A stretch of 64,000 nt of DNA from Poecilobothrus nobilitatus (lineage: Eukaryota; Arthropoda; Insecta; Diptera; Dolichopodidae): positions 273,976,636 through 274,040,635 of the forward strand of contig OX352772.1 of assembly GCA_947095535.1 (NCBI GenBank), given 5' to 3'. Under the pieces are notes generated by a model that saw only the letters and a program-made list of their open reading frames with translations, searched no databases and had not been told where the DNA came from. Positions 35,488-47,085 of the stretch are shown in pieces; position 1 is the first letter of the stretch, and each line of letters opens with the position of its first letter. The position numbers were made by a program, and so were the translations under genes.

Positions 35488-36185
35488 AGTTACGTATTTG
35501 TCTGATAATCCACCTGTTGAAAATACAACAACGTCAGCAATACCTGCTATTATCCAAATAAATTCCATTCCCACAAAAATAACAGACGCTAAATTTGCAT
35601 TTCCTGTTATTGCCAAATAATAGAATTTATCATTTGCAATAACTTAAAATATATATATCAGATTTCAATCTAATTACATTTAAATTATTAACCAATAATT
35701 TAAATATAAAGTTAATATCATATATTGTCTGGAATAATAAAATTACTTCTTATTAAATTGATTATGAAATAATTAAAATACAGTTTCCCACAATAAATAT
35801 TATTGCTCGAATTACACCAAAAAGTTAAATTTGTTTTTGTAATTAAATTATTATAAAATTATTAAATGATCAAAATTACAAAAGTAATATTCAAAATAAG
35901 TTGTATAATCAAAATAATGCGTTTGTATAATAATTTTAATAATAAGTTTCTCACGTCCAAAATAGCTGAACTAACATAATTTATAATATAAATAGGACGA
36001 TAATTAGAATAAGAGATGAGTTGTAAAATTGTAATTTGTTAATCAATACATAAATTGTTGTTAATAAAATATTGTATTTGTCTCGTAAATTTCAATATAA
36101 AAATAAAGTTCGTAAGAAATAATAAATAAAGTTAAAAAACGGTAGTTTTATTTTTTTAAAAATATCGTAGTTGAACTACAAAACT
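35488..36185 (+). repeat. 5' LTR of the errantivirus
   Basis: 698 bp, starting AGTTACGTATTTG and ending CTACAAAACT. As in errantiviruses, the 3' copy also encodes the end of env, so this copy repeats the env C-terminal codons at its start. AATAAA-type signals occur near 36069-36130. It differs from the 3' LTR at about five sites (for example near 36026, 36048, 36161, 36173 and 36179). Confidence 0.96.
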
Positions 36186-36200
36186 GGCGCAGTCGGTAGG
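36186..36200 (+). promoter_or_regulatory. Primer binding site (tRNA-Ser type)
   Basis: GGCGCAGTCGGTAGG directly follows the terminal T of the LTR, which completes the TGG complementary to the tRNA CCA end. From memory, this sequence is the serine-tRNA primer site of the 17.6/297/tom group rather than the lysine-type site of gypsy itself. Confidence 0.85.
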
Positions 36201-36712
36201 ATAACTCAAATTAAGAACTATCTAAATATTTTTCGTGAAACAATACTTTCTCTTCGGCATTCCTTAAGTGAGTCTGCTTAAGGCACGAAAAATGTACAAA
36301 GAGTTATCTAGTGATACGAATCGCATAATAAAATCGGTCAATAACAAAATAAAATTATAAAAATTTTTGTTAACTCCGGTAATAAACAAAATAAACAAAA
36401 ATAAATTCAATAACTATAAACATTAACTACAAGTGGAAACATAGAGAAAAATTAACTCGCAGACACAAGCTTTAGCTAAAATAAAATAATAAAAGTGTTT
36501 TTCATAAACGGCAACATAGAATTTTACAAATTAATTCGTAGAAACAAGTTAAGAAAAACCACAAAAACTCAAAGGATCCAGCCTTATGAACAAATTCGAC
36601 AAAAATAGAGATTTACAAGAACAAGACAATATGGAACAACAATATCAAGACCAACTAGTAACACAACAACGTCAACTAGAACAACAACAAACACAAGAGC
36701 TCTTGGAGACAA

Positions 36713-37279
36713 TTTTTTTTTTTCTCCTAAGGGAGGTGGGAATCTTCCAAAGACACCAAGAATTTCCCCTTGGTAGTGTCAGGTTCTTACTGACTAAACC
36801 CACCTCCCCCTTTAGCCAATATAGTGGGATGAAACCCTTACCTGCGAACGCAGTATATTGGCTAGGGAGTAGGGATAGGAAAGGATAGGAAAATGGATAC
36901 GGAAACATTGAATTGGGAGTGGGACTGTAAGGAAACAATGAATCCGCCTATTATTATTATTTTGCTAACAGTGACTAAAGCCGTCACAATAGTTACAACA
37001 TGTAGTAGTAGTATATATATTACTACATGAGGCAACTATTGAAGGCAACCCCCACTGTCACTGTAGCGGCTGTTATTATTGGTATTAATATTTTTTATTA
37101 ATATTATTATTATTTTACTACAGAGTCAGCGCCATCAGTGGATTATAACGTGCAGCAGTATATAACACCTTACTTGCATGATATAACCAAAGATGGCTCT
37201 ACTGTAGCAGCTATTATTTATTATTAATTATTATTATTATTATTATTATAATTATTATTATAATTGTTATTATTATTAC

Positions 37280-37345
<66 letters not shown>

Positions 37346-37503
37346 TATTATTATTATTGTTATTATTACTAATATTAATTATACGATATACATTATTACG
37401 ATATAAAAGTACTACATATTTTTTATTTATGACCTGACCGGGGTTTGAACCCAAGACCATTCGATTGAAAGGTTGGCGACTTAACCACTGCGCCATGAGT
37501 CAG
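36713..37503 (-). mobile_element. tRNA-derived SINE inserted in gag
   Basis: The minus strand begins CTGACTCATGGCGCAGTGGT. It contains an A box TGGCGCAGTGG (37495-37485) and a B box GGTTCAAACCC (37451-37441) about 35 bases apart, a Pol III internal promoter in a tRNA-like head. A long (AAT)n tract (37375-37210), a unique body and a poly-A tail (T run at 36713-36724 on the plus strand) follow. The surrounding gag frame resumes on each side, so it is an insertion. At about 790 bp it is long for a SINE, partly because of the AAT expansion. A second copy is at 56.2-56.87 kb. Confidence 0.88.
37205..37380. repeat. ATT microsatellite inside the SINE
   Basis: Imperfect (TTA)n with occasional GTT and ACT units, in the body of the SINE just 3' of its tRNA-like head. 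It is shared with the second SINE copy, so the tract belongs to the family, though its length varies. Confidence 0.92.
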
Positions 37504-38607
37504 ATATTATAAATATTAGAAATCTTCAGGCAGCACAAAACAGAATTCCAGTCGCAGTCCCAGCCCCAGTACAAATAAATCAAACTTCAATGGAGGCAAT
37601 ACACCGTAACATAAAATTCATGTCTACATTCACCGGTAAAGGAGATGTCAACATTAACTCTTTCATCAGCAGTGTAGAGTATCAACTATCAACAGTAAAC
37701 AGCATCGAACATAGACAGGCCATAACTAGGGCAATATTTTTCGAAAAAATCCAAGGCGAAGCTAAAAATTGCATAATAAACCTTCCGGATCCATCAAATT
37801 GGGAAGAAATCAAGACAATCCTGAAACTAAGATACAAACCAGAAGTGGAACCCTGTGAAATCTACAAAATGATATCAAACTTAAAAGCAAATTCGGTAAG
37901 TGAATTATCTATTATTGTACAAAACATTAAATATAAGTCTGACGAAATACAAGTGGATTACAAAGATCAAGATTATATAGATTTAAGTAACGTTGATAGT
38001 TTGTTAATAAATACTATAAAAGAAATGACACAGGGAATTTTGTTAGAAAAAATTTATAATGAAAAAGAGTTAGGAACTATTATTGCTATAATGAGGCATC
38101 GTAGGTACGAAGACTCATGTATTAAAAAGAATACAATAAAATGAGTCATAACCAAAAAGGTTTTAATCAAAGTAAAAATTTTCGATATAACTCTACGGCC
38201 TATAATAATGAACTTTCTAAGAAGTTTTCAAATAATAATAACAAGGCAAGTAGTTATTTAGATAATAACAGAATAGGGCAAAATAGATATTCAAGTAATA
38301 ATAATAACAATAACTCTGGGCAATTCCGCCGTGGTCACCAATGGTCAGGAAACTTTAGGAACAATCCGGGCAAAAATCGCCAACAACAGGATTACCCTAG
38401 ACAAGGATCGGGTGAGCCGACGGAAATCGAGAACATCCAACGAAGGTCGGGCAATCGTAGGAAAAATCCGGGCCAAGATCGCCAGCAACAGGATTATCCT
38501 GAGGAAGAACCGACTAATGCCGAAGAGGACCAAAATATACAAGTTAGGAAAAATAATTTAAATATAAATAAAACTAATGACCATAAAACTTCCGATAGCC
38601 ATCTAGA

Positions 38608-38614
38608 TTTTTTT
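38608..38614 (+). promoter_or_regulatory. Predicted -1 ribosomal frameshift site (T7) at gag/pol
   Basis: Seven T bases fit the X_XXY_YYZ slippery pattern in the gag frame. The gag stop TAG follows at 38621, only six bases after the run. A -1 shift moves reading into the protease frame, which is open from here through DSGSS. This is the expected expression mechanism for errantivirus pol. Confidence 0.75.
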
Positions 38615-40615
38615 ACAAACTAGCCTCGGAGTTACCCATTATTAAAATCACAATTGAAAATAGGAAATTTTTAGCCTTAATTGATTCAGGATCAAGCTTT
38701 AGTATAATCGATGATAGAATAAAAGGATTTAAAAAAGTTAAAATCGAACCCGTATATTATTCAACTATCAATAAAAAGGATAGTATTAATTTCGAAGTTC
38801 ATACAAGAACGCCAATAGAATTTAAAATGCCACCAAATGCATTAACTAGGTGGAAAGTAAAAAATTTACCGAACAGAAAATATCACATGATAATAGGTTC
38901 TGATTTATTAAATAATTTAGGAAGAATAATAGATTTTGAAAAACAAATTATAAACATTAACGAACAAGAGATAAAATTTGAAAACTCTCCATATAATTTT
39001 AAAGAAATTTGTACGTTAGAAGCAATAGATCCAAGAATGAAATTATTACAAATGGATCATCTCAATTTGAACGAACGATCAGAAATAGAAAAATTAGTTA
39101 AAAGGTTTGCCAAATTATTTTTTAAAGAGGGGGATATACTGACACATACGACAGAAGTAAAACATGAAATAGTGACAACAACTGATCGAGCTATTAACTC
39201 GAAATTATATAGGTATCCACCAAAACATGAAGAAGAGGTAAGAAGACAAATAGCAGAAATGGAAACACAAGGAATAATTAGAAAAAGTAACTCTCGATAT
39301 TCTAGTCCCTTAATAGTAGTACCGAAAAAAACAGACAACTCAGGACAGAAAAAATTTAGGATTGTAATAGATTATAGAAGATTAAACGAAGTGACGGTAG
39401 ACGATAAATTCCCTCTACCAAATATTGACTCAATACTGGATAAATTAGGTAAGGCTCAGTATTTCATAACATTAGATCTGGCAAAGGGTTATCATCAAAT
39501 ATCTATAAAAGAAGAAGACAAAGAAAAGACAGCATTTGTGACGCCACATGGCTTGTATGAATTCAATAGGATGCCGTTTGGGCTTAAGAACGCCCCAGCG
39601 ACGTTTCAGCGCCTAATGAATAATATCCTAAGGGATTATATTAACAGGGTATGTGTAGTGTATCTGGACGATATACTTATATTCAGTACCTCACTCGAAG
39701 AGCATATTAGGGCAATACAAAATATTTTTAAAATTTTGGAAGAAAAAATCTAAAAATTCAAATAGACAAATGTAACTTTATGAGAAGAGAAACGGAATTT
39801 TTAGGACATATCCTAACAAAGGATGGACTAAAACCTAACCCAAATAAAATTAAAATTATTCAAGACTTACCACTACCTAAAACTGAAAGACAAATTAAAA
39901 GTTTCCTAGGATTAACTGGCTATTATCGTAAATTTGTGAAAGATTACGCGAAAATCGCACAACCTATAACAAAATATTTAAGAAAAAACACTAAAATTAA
40001 CATAAATGATCCTAACTATATTACAGCATTCGAGAAGTTAAAATCAGTAATAATAAGCCATCCGGTAATAAAATACCCAAACTTTGATAGACCGTTTACC
40101 CTAACAACTGATGCATCAAACTATGCTATCGGTGCAGTCCTGTCACAAGAGGGACACCCAGTTTGTTTCGCGTCGCGAACTCTAAATAATCACGAACGAA
40201 ATTACTCAGCAACAGATAAAGAGTTTCTCGCAATTATGTGGTCGGTGAACTACTTTCGGCCATACCTTTACGGTAACAAATTTAAAATATTAACGGACCA
40301 TCAGCCTATTAAATATTTACATGCAAAATACAAAGGAAAAGATCTATCACCTAGACACCAAAGGTGGTTGCTAAAATTAGGTGAATACCAATTCGAAATA
40401 GAATATCTAAAAGGAAAAGAAAACCGTGTAGCTGACTTTTTAAGCAGAATTGAAAATAGAAACGAAAAAATTAACGAAGAAAATGAGAAAGAATCGATAG
40501 AATCGATAAATATACTAAATATCGAGGATGATGTTACGATGGCAACAGTACACTCCGCGGAAGAGGAACTGCTAGACCATATCAATATTAAAGAAGGAAT
40601 AGTCAACATATATAA
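38614..40615 (+). pseudogene. Errantivirus pol: protease, RT and RNase H, integrase missing
   Basis: Protease active site DSGSS is at 38682-38696. RT follows, with the FRIVIDYRRLN block at about 39360, LDLAKGYHQI at about 39475, MPFGLKNAPATFQRL at about 39570 and the YLDD catalytic box at about 39660. RNase H shows LTTDASNYAIGAVLS at about 40100 and LTDHQPIKYL at about 40290. A one-base deletion in an A run near 39745 ends the first frame at 39753; the second resumes by 39780. After the RNase H tether the frame runs straight into the env cleavage region at about 40615-40640 with no HHCC or DDE integrase domain. The element cannot integrate by itself. Confidence 0.92.
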
Positions 40616-40624
40616 AACGAGGAA

Positions 40625-41883
40625 GATGTATATAAGAGGAGATTAAAACGCGGATTAGTAAATGCTGTTGGATATATGTCTAATTGGTTATTTGGGACAA
40701 TGGACGAACAAGACCGACAAGACATAGTAAAACATTTGCAATTAATAGAAGAAAACAATCATTTATTAATAGAAAATCATAATAGTCAAATTAAAGTCAA
40801 TTTAGTAGAACCATAAATCAAATAAAAACAATTATAGAAAATGATAGGAAAATAATTACAAATCATATTAACATATTAGAAGACTCTCTTAGCCAACAAA
40901 ATTTATATCTAGATTTACTTTTAAAACTTCAATATATAAAAGAAAAAATCAATACAATACAAGACAATTTAACTTCTATTAGACATGGTATTATACATCC
41001 AAATATATTAACAGAAGAAGAAATAGAAGAGTATCAGATAGATTTTTACAAATTACAGTATCTTAAATTAGGCTTAGCACAATTCAAAGAAAGCTCATTA
41101 TTAATGGCAATTAAAATACCAAGAAAAATTAAATCAATACAATTAGAAATAATAGTTCCTATCCCAAATAAAGAAAATAAAGAAATATACTTTATAAATA
41201 AAATCGTATTTACATTTAATAATAAAACTTATAAATATGAAAAACTAAAAACTTTAAATGAATTAAATTTAAGTAAGCATTGTATATTTAAAAACAACTG
41301 TCAATTATTAAAAAATACAACAGAAATTGTAAATATAGACAAAGAAACAATTTTAATTAAAAACGCTAATAAATTAAAGATAAATCAAACATGTGACAAT
41401 AGAAATATAGTTATATCAGACAATGTGCTGATTCACTTTAACAATTGTACACTTAGGATAATGGATCATTATTTTTCAAATGTAAAACAAGTATTTCTAG
41501 AAAGGTTCTATTATCCATTAAACCAAACATATAATTTTAAAAATAAGATAACATTTGATGAAATTGTATTAGAAAATGAAAAAAATATGAACATTGTACA
41601 CAAGTTAAAAGTTCATAAACATATATCTTATATACTTGATATAATAATTTTTGTAATTGGAATAATTGGAGCAATTATATTATTGAAAAAATATGGTTAC
41701 TTTAAAATTAATAATAGAATTCAGGAGAATTCTAATCTAAAGGAGGGAGAAGTTACGTATTTGTCTGATAATCCACCTGTTGAAAATACAACAACGTCAG
41801 CAATACCTGCTATTATCCAAATAAATTCCATTCCCACAAAAATAACAGACGCTAAATTTGCATTTCCTGTTATTGCCAAATAA
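40625..41883 (+). pseudogene. Errantivirus env, membrane-anchored half only, frameshifted
   Basis: The frame begins at a furin-like RLKR site (about 40640-40651), followed by a glycine-rich hydrophobic stretch typical of the fusion-peptide end of errantivirus F-type envelope proteins. Long helical regions, a cysteine-containing domain, a single transmembrane helix (about 41625-41690) and a short cytoplasmic tail follow. The last 44 codons lie inside the 3' LTR. The surface subunit and signal peptide are absent because of the deletion, and one frameshift occurs near 40812. No functional glycoprotein can be made. Confidence 0.88.
41739..41750 (+). promoter_or_regulatory. Polypurine tract
   Basis: AAAGGAGGGAGA immediately precedes the 3' LTR. 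It lies inside the env reading frame, as is normal for this group, and would prime plus-strand DNA synthesis. Confidence 0.88.
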
Positions 41884-42448
41884 TAGAATTTATCATTTGC
41901 AATAACTTAAAATATATATATCAGATTTCAATCTAATTACATTTAAATTATTAACCAATAATTTAAATATAAAGTTAATATCATATATTGTCTGGAATAA
42001 TAAAATTACTTCTTATTAAATTGATTATGAAATAATTAAAATACAGTTTCCCACAATAAATATTATTGCTCGAATTACACCAAAAAGTTAAATTTGTTTT
42101 TGTAATTAAATTATTATAAAATTATTAAATGATCAAAATTACAAAAGTAATATTCAAAATAAGTTGTATAATCAAAATAATGCGTTTGTATAATAATTTT
42201 AATAATAAGTTTCTCACGTCCAAAATAGCTGAACTAACATAATTTATAATATAAATAGGACGATAATTAGAATAAGAGATGAGGTGTAAAATTGTAATTT
42301 GTTAATCAAGACATAAATTGTTGTTAATAAAATATTGTATTTGTCTCGTAAATTTCAATATAAAAATAAAGTTCGTAAGAAATAATAAATAAAGTTAAAA
42401 AACGGTAGTTTTATTTTTTTAAGAATATCGTAGTTGGACTATAAAACT
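41751..42448 (+). repeat. 3' LTR of the errantivirus
   Basis: 698 bp, the same length as the 5' LTR, with about five substitutions and no indel seen. It contains the final env codons, ending at 41883. It is followed by the CGCA target copy. Confidence 0.96.
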
Positions 42449-42452
42449 CGCA

Positions 42453-43080
42453 AGAATTCGGCTGACAGCCGGGACACCTATATTGGAGTGGAGTACGTTT
42501 ATTTGCGACTCGACTAAGAAGCACTTGTTCAAGTCATTGGCGTTGAACTCGGTTTCTGTCCTACTACGTGAAGAATCAATTAAGCCGAGTTTAGTTGCAT
42601 TTTACCAGAACTTTTTAGATGGCAGGTTGGGATTAAGTAAAGTTGCATTGTATTGCTTGCTGGTCTGGCGGATCAAAAGAGTAACCTTGTTACGTAGTAT
42701 TTTGAATTTAGCATAGTTCGCAGCGGTTCAATCGGATTTCCATTCCTCAAATGCCAAGTCTCTGACAAGAATTAAGTTTTTAACATATACGCTAAAATAT
42801 GGTGAAAAGTTCTGAAGGGCACATAAAAATTAAAAAGTTTCAGAACTAGATCATTGAAATATTCAACCTTGTTGTCCAAGTGTTCGAGGAAATATATTCT
42901 GTCCCAGGGTAGACCGGGGGCATGTTCGGTAAGATCATGAATATCGCAATTTTTATAATCGCGATAGGTAATAACTTCACTATTCAAAACAGTAAGTATA
43001 TTATAAGCCAGATATATAAGATCGTGATCGGATATGCTAGAAACCTATATCTGCCTAACAAATTTTTAACACTGCCTAAC
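42453..43080 (-). pseudogene. LINE endonuclease end and linker, 5' side of the errantivirus
   Basis: Minus-strand frames show ISDHDLIYIS (SDH endonuclease motif) at about 43030, then LTEHAPGLPWDRIYFLEHLD and DLVLKLFNFYVPFRTF (endonuclease-RT linker, 42930-42820). Linker remnants continue down to about 42480. Together with 35487-33640 this forms one Jockey-like LINE when the errantivirus is set aside, because the linker continues into the RT start at 35447. At about 43080 the LINE abuts RNase H of a different LINE, so it is probably 5'-truncated there. Confidence 0.8.
42470..42480. other. Right flank of the errantivirus insertion
   Basis: Sequence right of the CGCA duplication is linker sequence of the interrupted LINE. 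It matches up in orientation with the LINE RT left of the 5' LTR, confirming that the errantivirus landed inside this LINE. Confidence 0.7.
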
Positions 43081-46000
43081 AAATTTTGTCGGGGAGTCTG
43101 TAGGTTTTTGAAATATTGAGTTTCCGAGAAAATACCGGCAACGACTCCTTCCTTTATCCGGAATCTGTCGGTGAAGATAGTAACATAGTAGTTCTTTGTT
43201 ACATCACCGCCCATCCATTCTCCTCTAGCCGAAGACTCTACTGCTAAATTGTTCCCGAAGTTTAGTTTGGAAAAAGGTTAGTCGGTCAGGGTTAGTGTAG
43301 AATCCTTTAGTAGTAGATTCAGATTCTCTGAGTCGTACTGCACGTTGCAACACATTTAATGTATATATCGGAGGGTAAAAGAAATAGAATAATATTCAGA
43401 GCGTCAGTTGAACACGATCGTAATGCACTTATCTCCACTGATGCCGATTTCTGTATTCTATTTAGTTTTATTACATTGGATTTCCGATACATCGCTGGCT
43501 ACCACACAAGCGATCCATAGGTAGGAATTGGGCGAACAACGGTTGTGTACGTTCAGAGTCATCTTTGGCTGCAGACCCCATTTCTTGCCCATATTTTTGT
43601 TGTACGAATAGGGAGCAACGGAAGCTTTCTTGGCTCTATGTTATATGATAAATTTTCAGGAGAGCTTTGAGTCTAGGATAACGCCTAGATACTTAGCACT
43701 GATAGTGAACATTAAAGTATCATTGTTTAGTATTGTTTAGTTTTGGTGAAAAAAAATAGGTATTTTCGATTCTGTCGTAAAGAGTACGATTTTAGTGTTC
43801 TGTGAGTTGACAGCCAGGCCACAGCTTTTGGTCCAGTTGTGAATCTTGCTGAAAGTTCTATCCATGATTTCACTGATCACGGATATAAACTGGCCTGATA
43901 CTAGTATCACCCGTATATGCAACTACTTTTATTGTTTCCTCATTAAATGCTCATTGTTAGGATTTCGATATTTTGTTTCCCTCGAAGCGTCGCCTAATCT
44001 GGTAATCTAGAATTCCCTACATAGTTTTTAAAAGAAAGGAGGATAAGCTAAGTGACCTGAAGTATTTTGCAGACTCATGGCCTCTTCTTCCTGTCTTTAG
44101 AATAAAGACTACTCGAACTCTCTTCCAACTGCTAGGAACATGATTGAGTTTTAAACAGCTTCTAAAAATAGCAACCAGGTTCGAAGTCGACAGCATTAAC
44201 GACTTTGCAGCATAATCGGAATTATGCCATCCATGCCAGGCGATTTATATGAAGAAAAACTTTTTATAGCTTAAGAAACCTTTTGCTGAGATATAATTTT
44301 ACTAACTTCATCCCATGAGATTCCGTAGTCTACAAGAACTCCATTAGGTGAAATTGCATTACCGTTATGATTGCTGCATACGGGAAAATAACAATTCTAA
44401 AAATTCAGCTGAAAAATTAGCCCAGCTACCATCCGTCCTGTTCATTAAAGACGAACAGGATCTATCATTGGGCAGAATCTTACAGATTCTCGGTGAATTT
44501 TTTGTGGTTTCGATAGATGGTCAAAATTCCATCCAAGTGTGCCGCTTAGCTTCTTGATGGCTTTTTTATATATTTTTAGGTAATCTTTATAAGGTTGCTA
44601 GTATTTGTGTTTAAAGCAAATGTTGATATAGACCTTAATAAAAACCTAGTCAGGGTTTTAAGGAAAGAAAAAAACAAAAAAGATTGGAAATATAAAAGTG
44701 GGTGTTACCAGCAGTACATATTTTAAGGTTAGTGGTAATTAGAAAATGAAATAGAGACTCACTTTGTGGTTCTGTCTGTGGAATGACATCCGATGAGTAG
44801 GTTGTCTTGGTTTGTTGATCTAATAAGTTTTCGAATTTCCTCTGGTGGTGCCGGATTTTCATGACCCATATATATAGGAGATGTAAGGACTTCCTCCATC
44901 TGGCCCTGCTATTTTGACGACAGTCAAATCGGATGAGCTGAAATCAAGATAAGTATTGAATTGTTTTTTTTTTTTACTAAAATACAAGCTCGAGGTTTAT
45001 CTGTATCCTTTTGTGAAAAATATTGTGGTCTTTATGTTGTAGGTTCTTAATATCAGTATCTCTGATCCAAGGTTCTTAAATCAAAATGATGTCTATATTT
45101 TCCTCGCTTACGAAAACCAGCACTTTAACCGAGGCACTTTTCGAGTGCCTGAGATTAATCTGCACTACCTTTGGCATCATTACCTCCTTCCACACCTGCA
45201 GCACCCAGTGCTAAACTCTGTTTAAGAAGATCTGTGTCGATCGTAAGACACTCCGATAGTGAGCTTCTCTAGGCACTCCTCATTTATCATTAACAGGAAG
45301 CACTTCTTATTTTTTTGAGGCTCAGCCTTAATTATTTTCCAATAATCCATCTGGATTTTTGGGATCAGGAGCTTAAGACATTGAAGACCCTTTCCATTGT
45401 AAGGTAACCAAATACCCTAGGTCTCCTTAGAATTTCCCCAACCGCAATAAGCTTGAGCTTGAAGCCAACTCATTTATTGCTAACCTTAGCGATGAATTTG
45501 CTTAGGAAATCCAAAGACACATGATCTTCGCACTTGATTACTCTTCATCCCCTCAACACATAAGTATAGTTAAACGATATGAGAGCTCTTTCTGGGTGTT
45601 GTAAAACTTGTTCCAGTACCATTCCGGAGAGAAGAGCTTCTATCTCGCTCCATCTATCAGTGATTGGCTTCCTACTGTTTTATAACCCATCAATCAGTGC
45701 CACGTTTAGAAGATTAGTAGCTACTGGCAACATCTCCAGAAGTAGCCCTTTTCTCCTTGGGCTTCTCTTCACACTTGGCGTCCTCTGATAAGAATGCGCT
45801 GGGCCTCCGTTTTCTATTAGTCCTTTTAGCTGCGTTAGTGATCTTGTCTTGAGATCTGTTACGCTTCTGGTCAGTTGCTGTACCAGTAATACCTTTATTT
45901 CTATCCTTACCTTCTTGTATTTTTAAATACTTATCTACGACAAGTTGGTACTTTACTTTGTCCGCAGCGTCCTTCTCATGAAGAGTACGTGCTTTTTCAT

Positions 46001-46128
46001 TCAGCTATCTTGTTGAGAATAAAAAGAGCCCTGTTGTACCTTTCTTTCATGAGTACTCGGACTTGCGTTTTTTTTATTTTTCTTGTCATCTTTACCTTTG
46101 TTGACGACAAGAGTTTTAGGTTGAACAT
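43081..46128 (-). pseudogene. LOA/R1-like LINE with RNase H, decayed
   Basis: Minus-strand order: ORF1 from ATG 46128, basic and decayed (KYQLVVDKYLKIQEGKDRNK at about 45950, gag-like text down to about 45200). ORF2 then starts near 45180 with PKVVQINLRHSKSASVKVLV and endonuclease text (FSSSDLTVVKIAG about 44930; SLFHFLITTNLKIC about 44740). RT starts at about 44250 (SPGMDGIIPIMLQ, WKRVRVVFILKTGRRGHESA) and its C-terminal side is at 43900-43740 (HNWTKSCGLAVNSQNTKIVL). A terminal RNase H segment lies at about 43190-43130 (VTIFTDRFRIKEGVVAGIFS). RT followed by RNase H is typical of LOA or I/R1-related clades. Many frame breaks occur and the RT core is deleted near 43930-43990. Confidence 0.82.
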
Positions 46129-46459
46129 TTTATAGAAATAAATACATTTTAAGCAATACATAATTTAAAATGCTTATTTATTATCTATTTGTCAGGTACC
46201 GACTTCAACAAAAAATTTTTTGTTTTTCGTTTTTTTGAGTACTTTAGTCGACATATTGATATTTCGCTCTAGCTTAAAAAAAAAATAAATAATTTTTGTG
46301 GGTTAAGCCACATTAGCCACTTTATCGTTACATATAAATGATGAAAATTAATAAAACCAAGTGGCTTAGGTCAAAATAGTTTTCAGTAAATTTTTTAATT
46401 TCATTATTTGAATAATATATTAACAAAATAGGTAAAATCAAATGTTGTTTTTTTTTACT
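46129..46459. other. Gap with a short inverted repeat
   Basis: AT-rich sequence between the LINE and the transposase-like remnant. TAAGCCAC (about 46305-46312) and GTGGCTTA (about 46359-46366) form a small inverted repeat of unknown significance. Confidence 0.4.
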
Positions 46460-47085
46460 ACTCCTCTGACTCCGTAAAAATAATATCTTCAGTTTGAGTT
46501 TGAAGATTTTGGTAAAACTTTCTTTCTTTTTTATTTGCACTTTTTATTACCTCGATCCAGTCACTGGGTACGTAAATATGTTAAAAATATGTTTATATAT
46601 ATATTTTATTTAATCCAAAATCTTCATAACATCGCAAGTATGAATGACCCGAAAGAAGGAAATTATTCCTATTATAAGGACCTGAAATTAGGAATTTTGA
46701 AACCATTTTAAGGCACCATAATGAATTTTTGATATTCTTATTTTGCCACCACATTGACAAAATACATAATTAAATTGGATGATGCGACACGGAAATTTAT
46801 GTATTGTTCATGTTTTTTTATTGCCTAAAGAAATATATCCGAAATACTATTATTAAATACCATTAAGATCATTGTTAGCAATTTTTGATTCCTCAGCGTC
46901 AAAATTCATACCTTTTCTGACAGTTTCAGCTCGTAATAAATATTCGTCCTTTTCCAACTGAATTTCAGCTTTTTGTTCTTCACTATGTGAATATTTTAAT
47001 ATATTGTTTAGAAAATCATATGTTTTGCATGAATCACTTGCAGGAGAACGAAAATGTAAATTAAACTTGTCGCAACCAAAAAATT
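46460..47085 (-). pseudogene. Transposase-like gene, middle and C-terminal parts
   Basis: On the minus strand, 47085-46870 reads FNLHFRSPASDSCKTYDFLN then KAEIQLEKDEYLLRAETVRK. A second piece (about 46690-46640) reads LLSGHSYL, and a third (about 46570-46470) reads VPSDWIEVIKSANKKERKFY before a stop. These match, from memory, a family of uncharacterised transposase-like proteins common in insect genomes, in which a Cys-rich SDTC-x-x-CD motif, a K/E-rich helix, an L-SGHS-L motif and an xPxDWxxxI segment occur in this order. Its N-terminal part is found at 49735-50003. The DDE core is largely missing. The family name is unknown to me. Confidence 0.6.

Larger units (their letters stand above)
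36586..38623 (+). pseudogene. Errantivirus gag, interrupted by a SINE
   Basis: ATG 36586 starts a Gln-rich coiled N-terminus (to about 36712). The frame resumes after the SINE at about 37504 and gives the capsid region (37590-38144; MSTFTGKGDVNINSF visible). The basic nucleocapsid-like tail follows in another frame (38141-38623; Asn/Gln/Arg-rich with two PG-x(1-3)-RQQQDYP repeats, no CCHC knuckle), as expected for errantiviruses. The capsid stop TGA overlaps the ATG of the tail, so either a one-base indel or an unusual frame change separates them. The SINE insertion alone disrupts the protein. Confidence 0.85.
35484..42452 (+). mobile_element. Errantivirus (Ty3/gypsy family with env), internally deleted
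   Basis: Complete proviral termini: 698-bp LTRs at 35488-36185 and 41751-42448, flanked by the 4-bp duplication CGCA at 35484-35487 and 42449-42452. The primer site GGCGCAGTCGGTAGG follows the 5' LTR, and the purine tract AAAGGAGGGAGA precedes the 3' LTR. Inside lie gag, protease-RT-RNase H, and the membrane part of env. The integrase and the surface part of env are absent. Gag is split by a SINE. The LTRs begin AGT and end ACT, and the primer site fits tRNA-Ser, as in the 17.6/297 group. The LTRs differ at only about five positions, which implies a recent insertion. Confidence 0.96.

Noticed and set aside
37224..37496. Asn-rich open frame of 90 codons on the minus strand
   Set aside because: It reads through the SINE head and its AAT tract; no gene features.
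37441..37503. Possible functional tRNA gene on the minus strand
   Set aside because: A and B boxes are good, but no complete acceptor stem pairs, and the sequence continues into the SINE body. It is a tRNA-derived SINE head.
38331..38561. Alternative Arg/Lys-rich frame inside gag
   Set aside because: Overlaps the Asn/Gln/Arg-rich nucleocapsid frame, and its repeats are those of gag read one base off.
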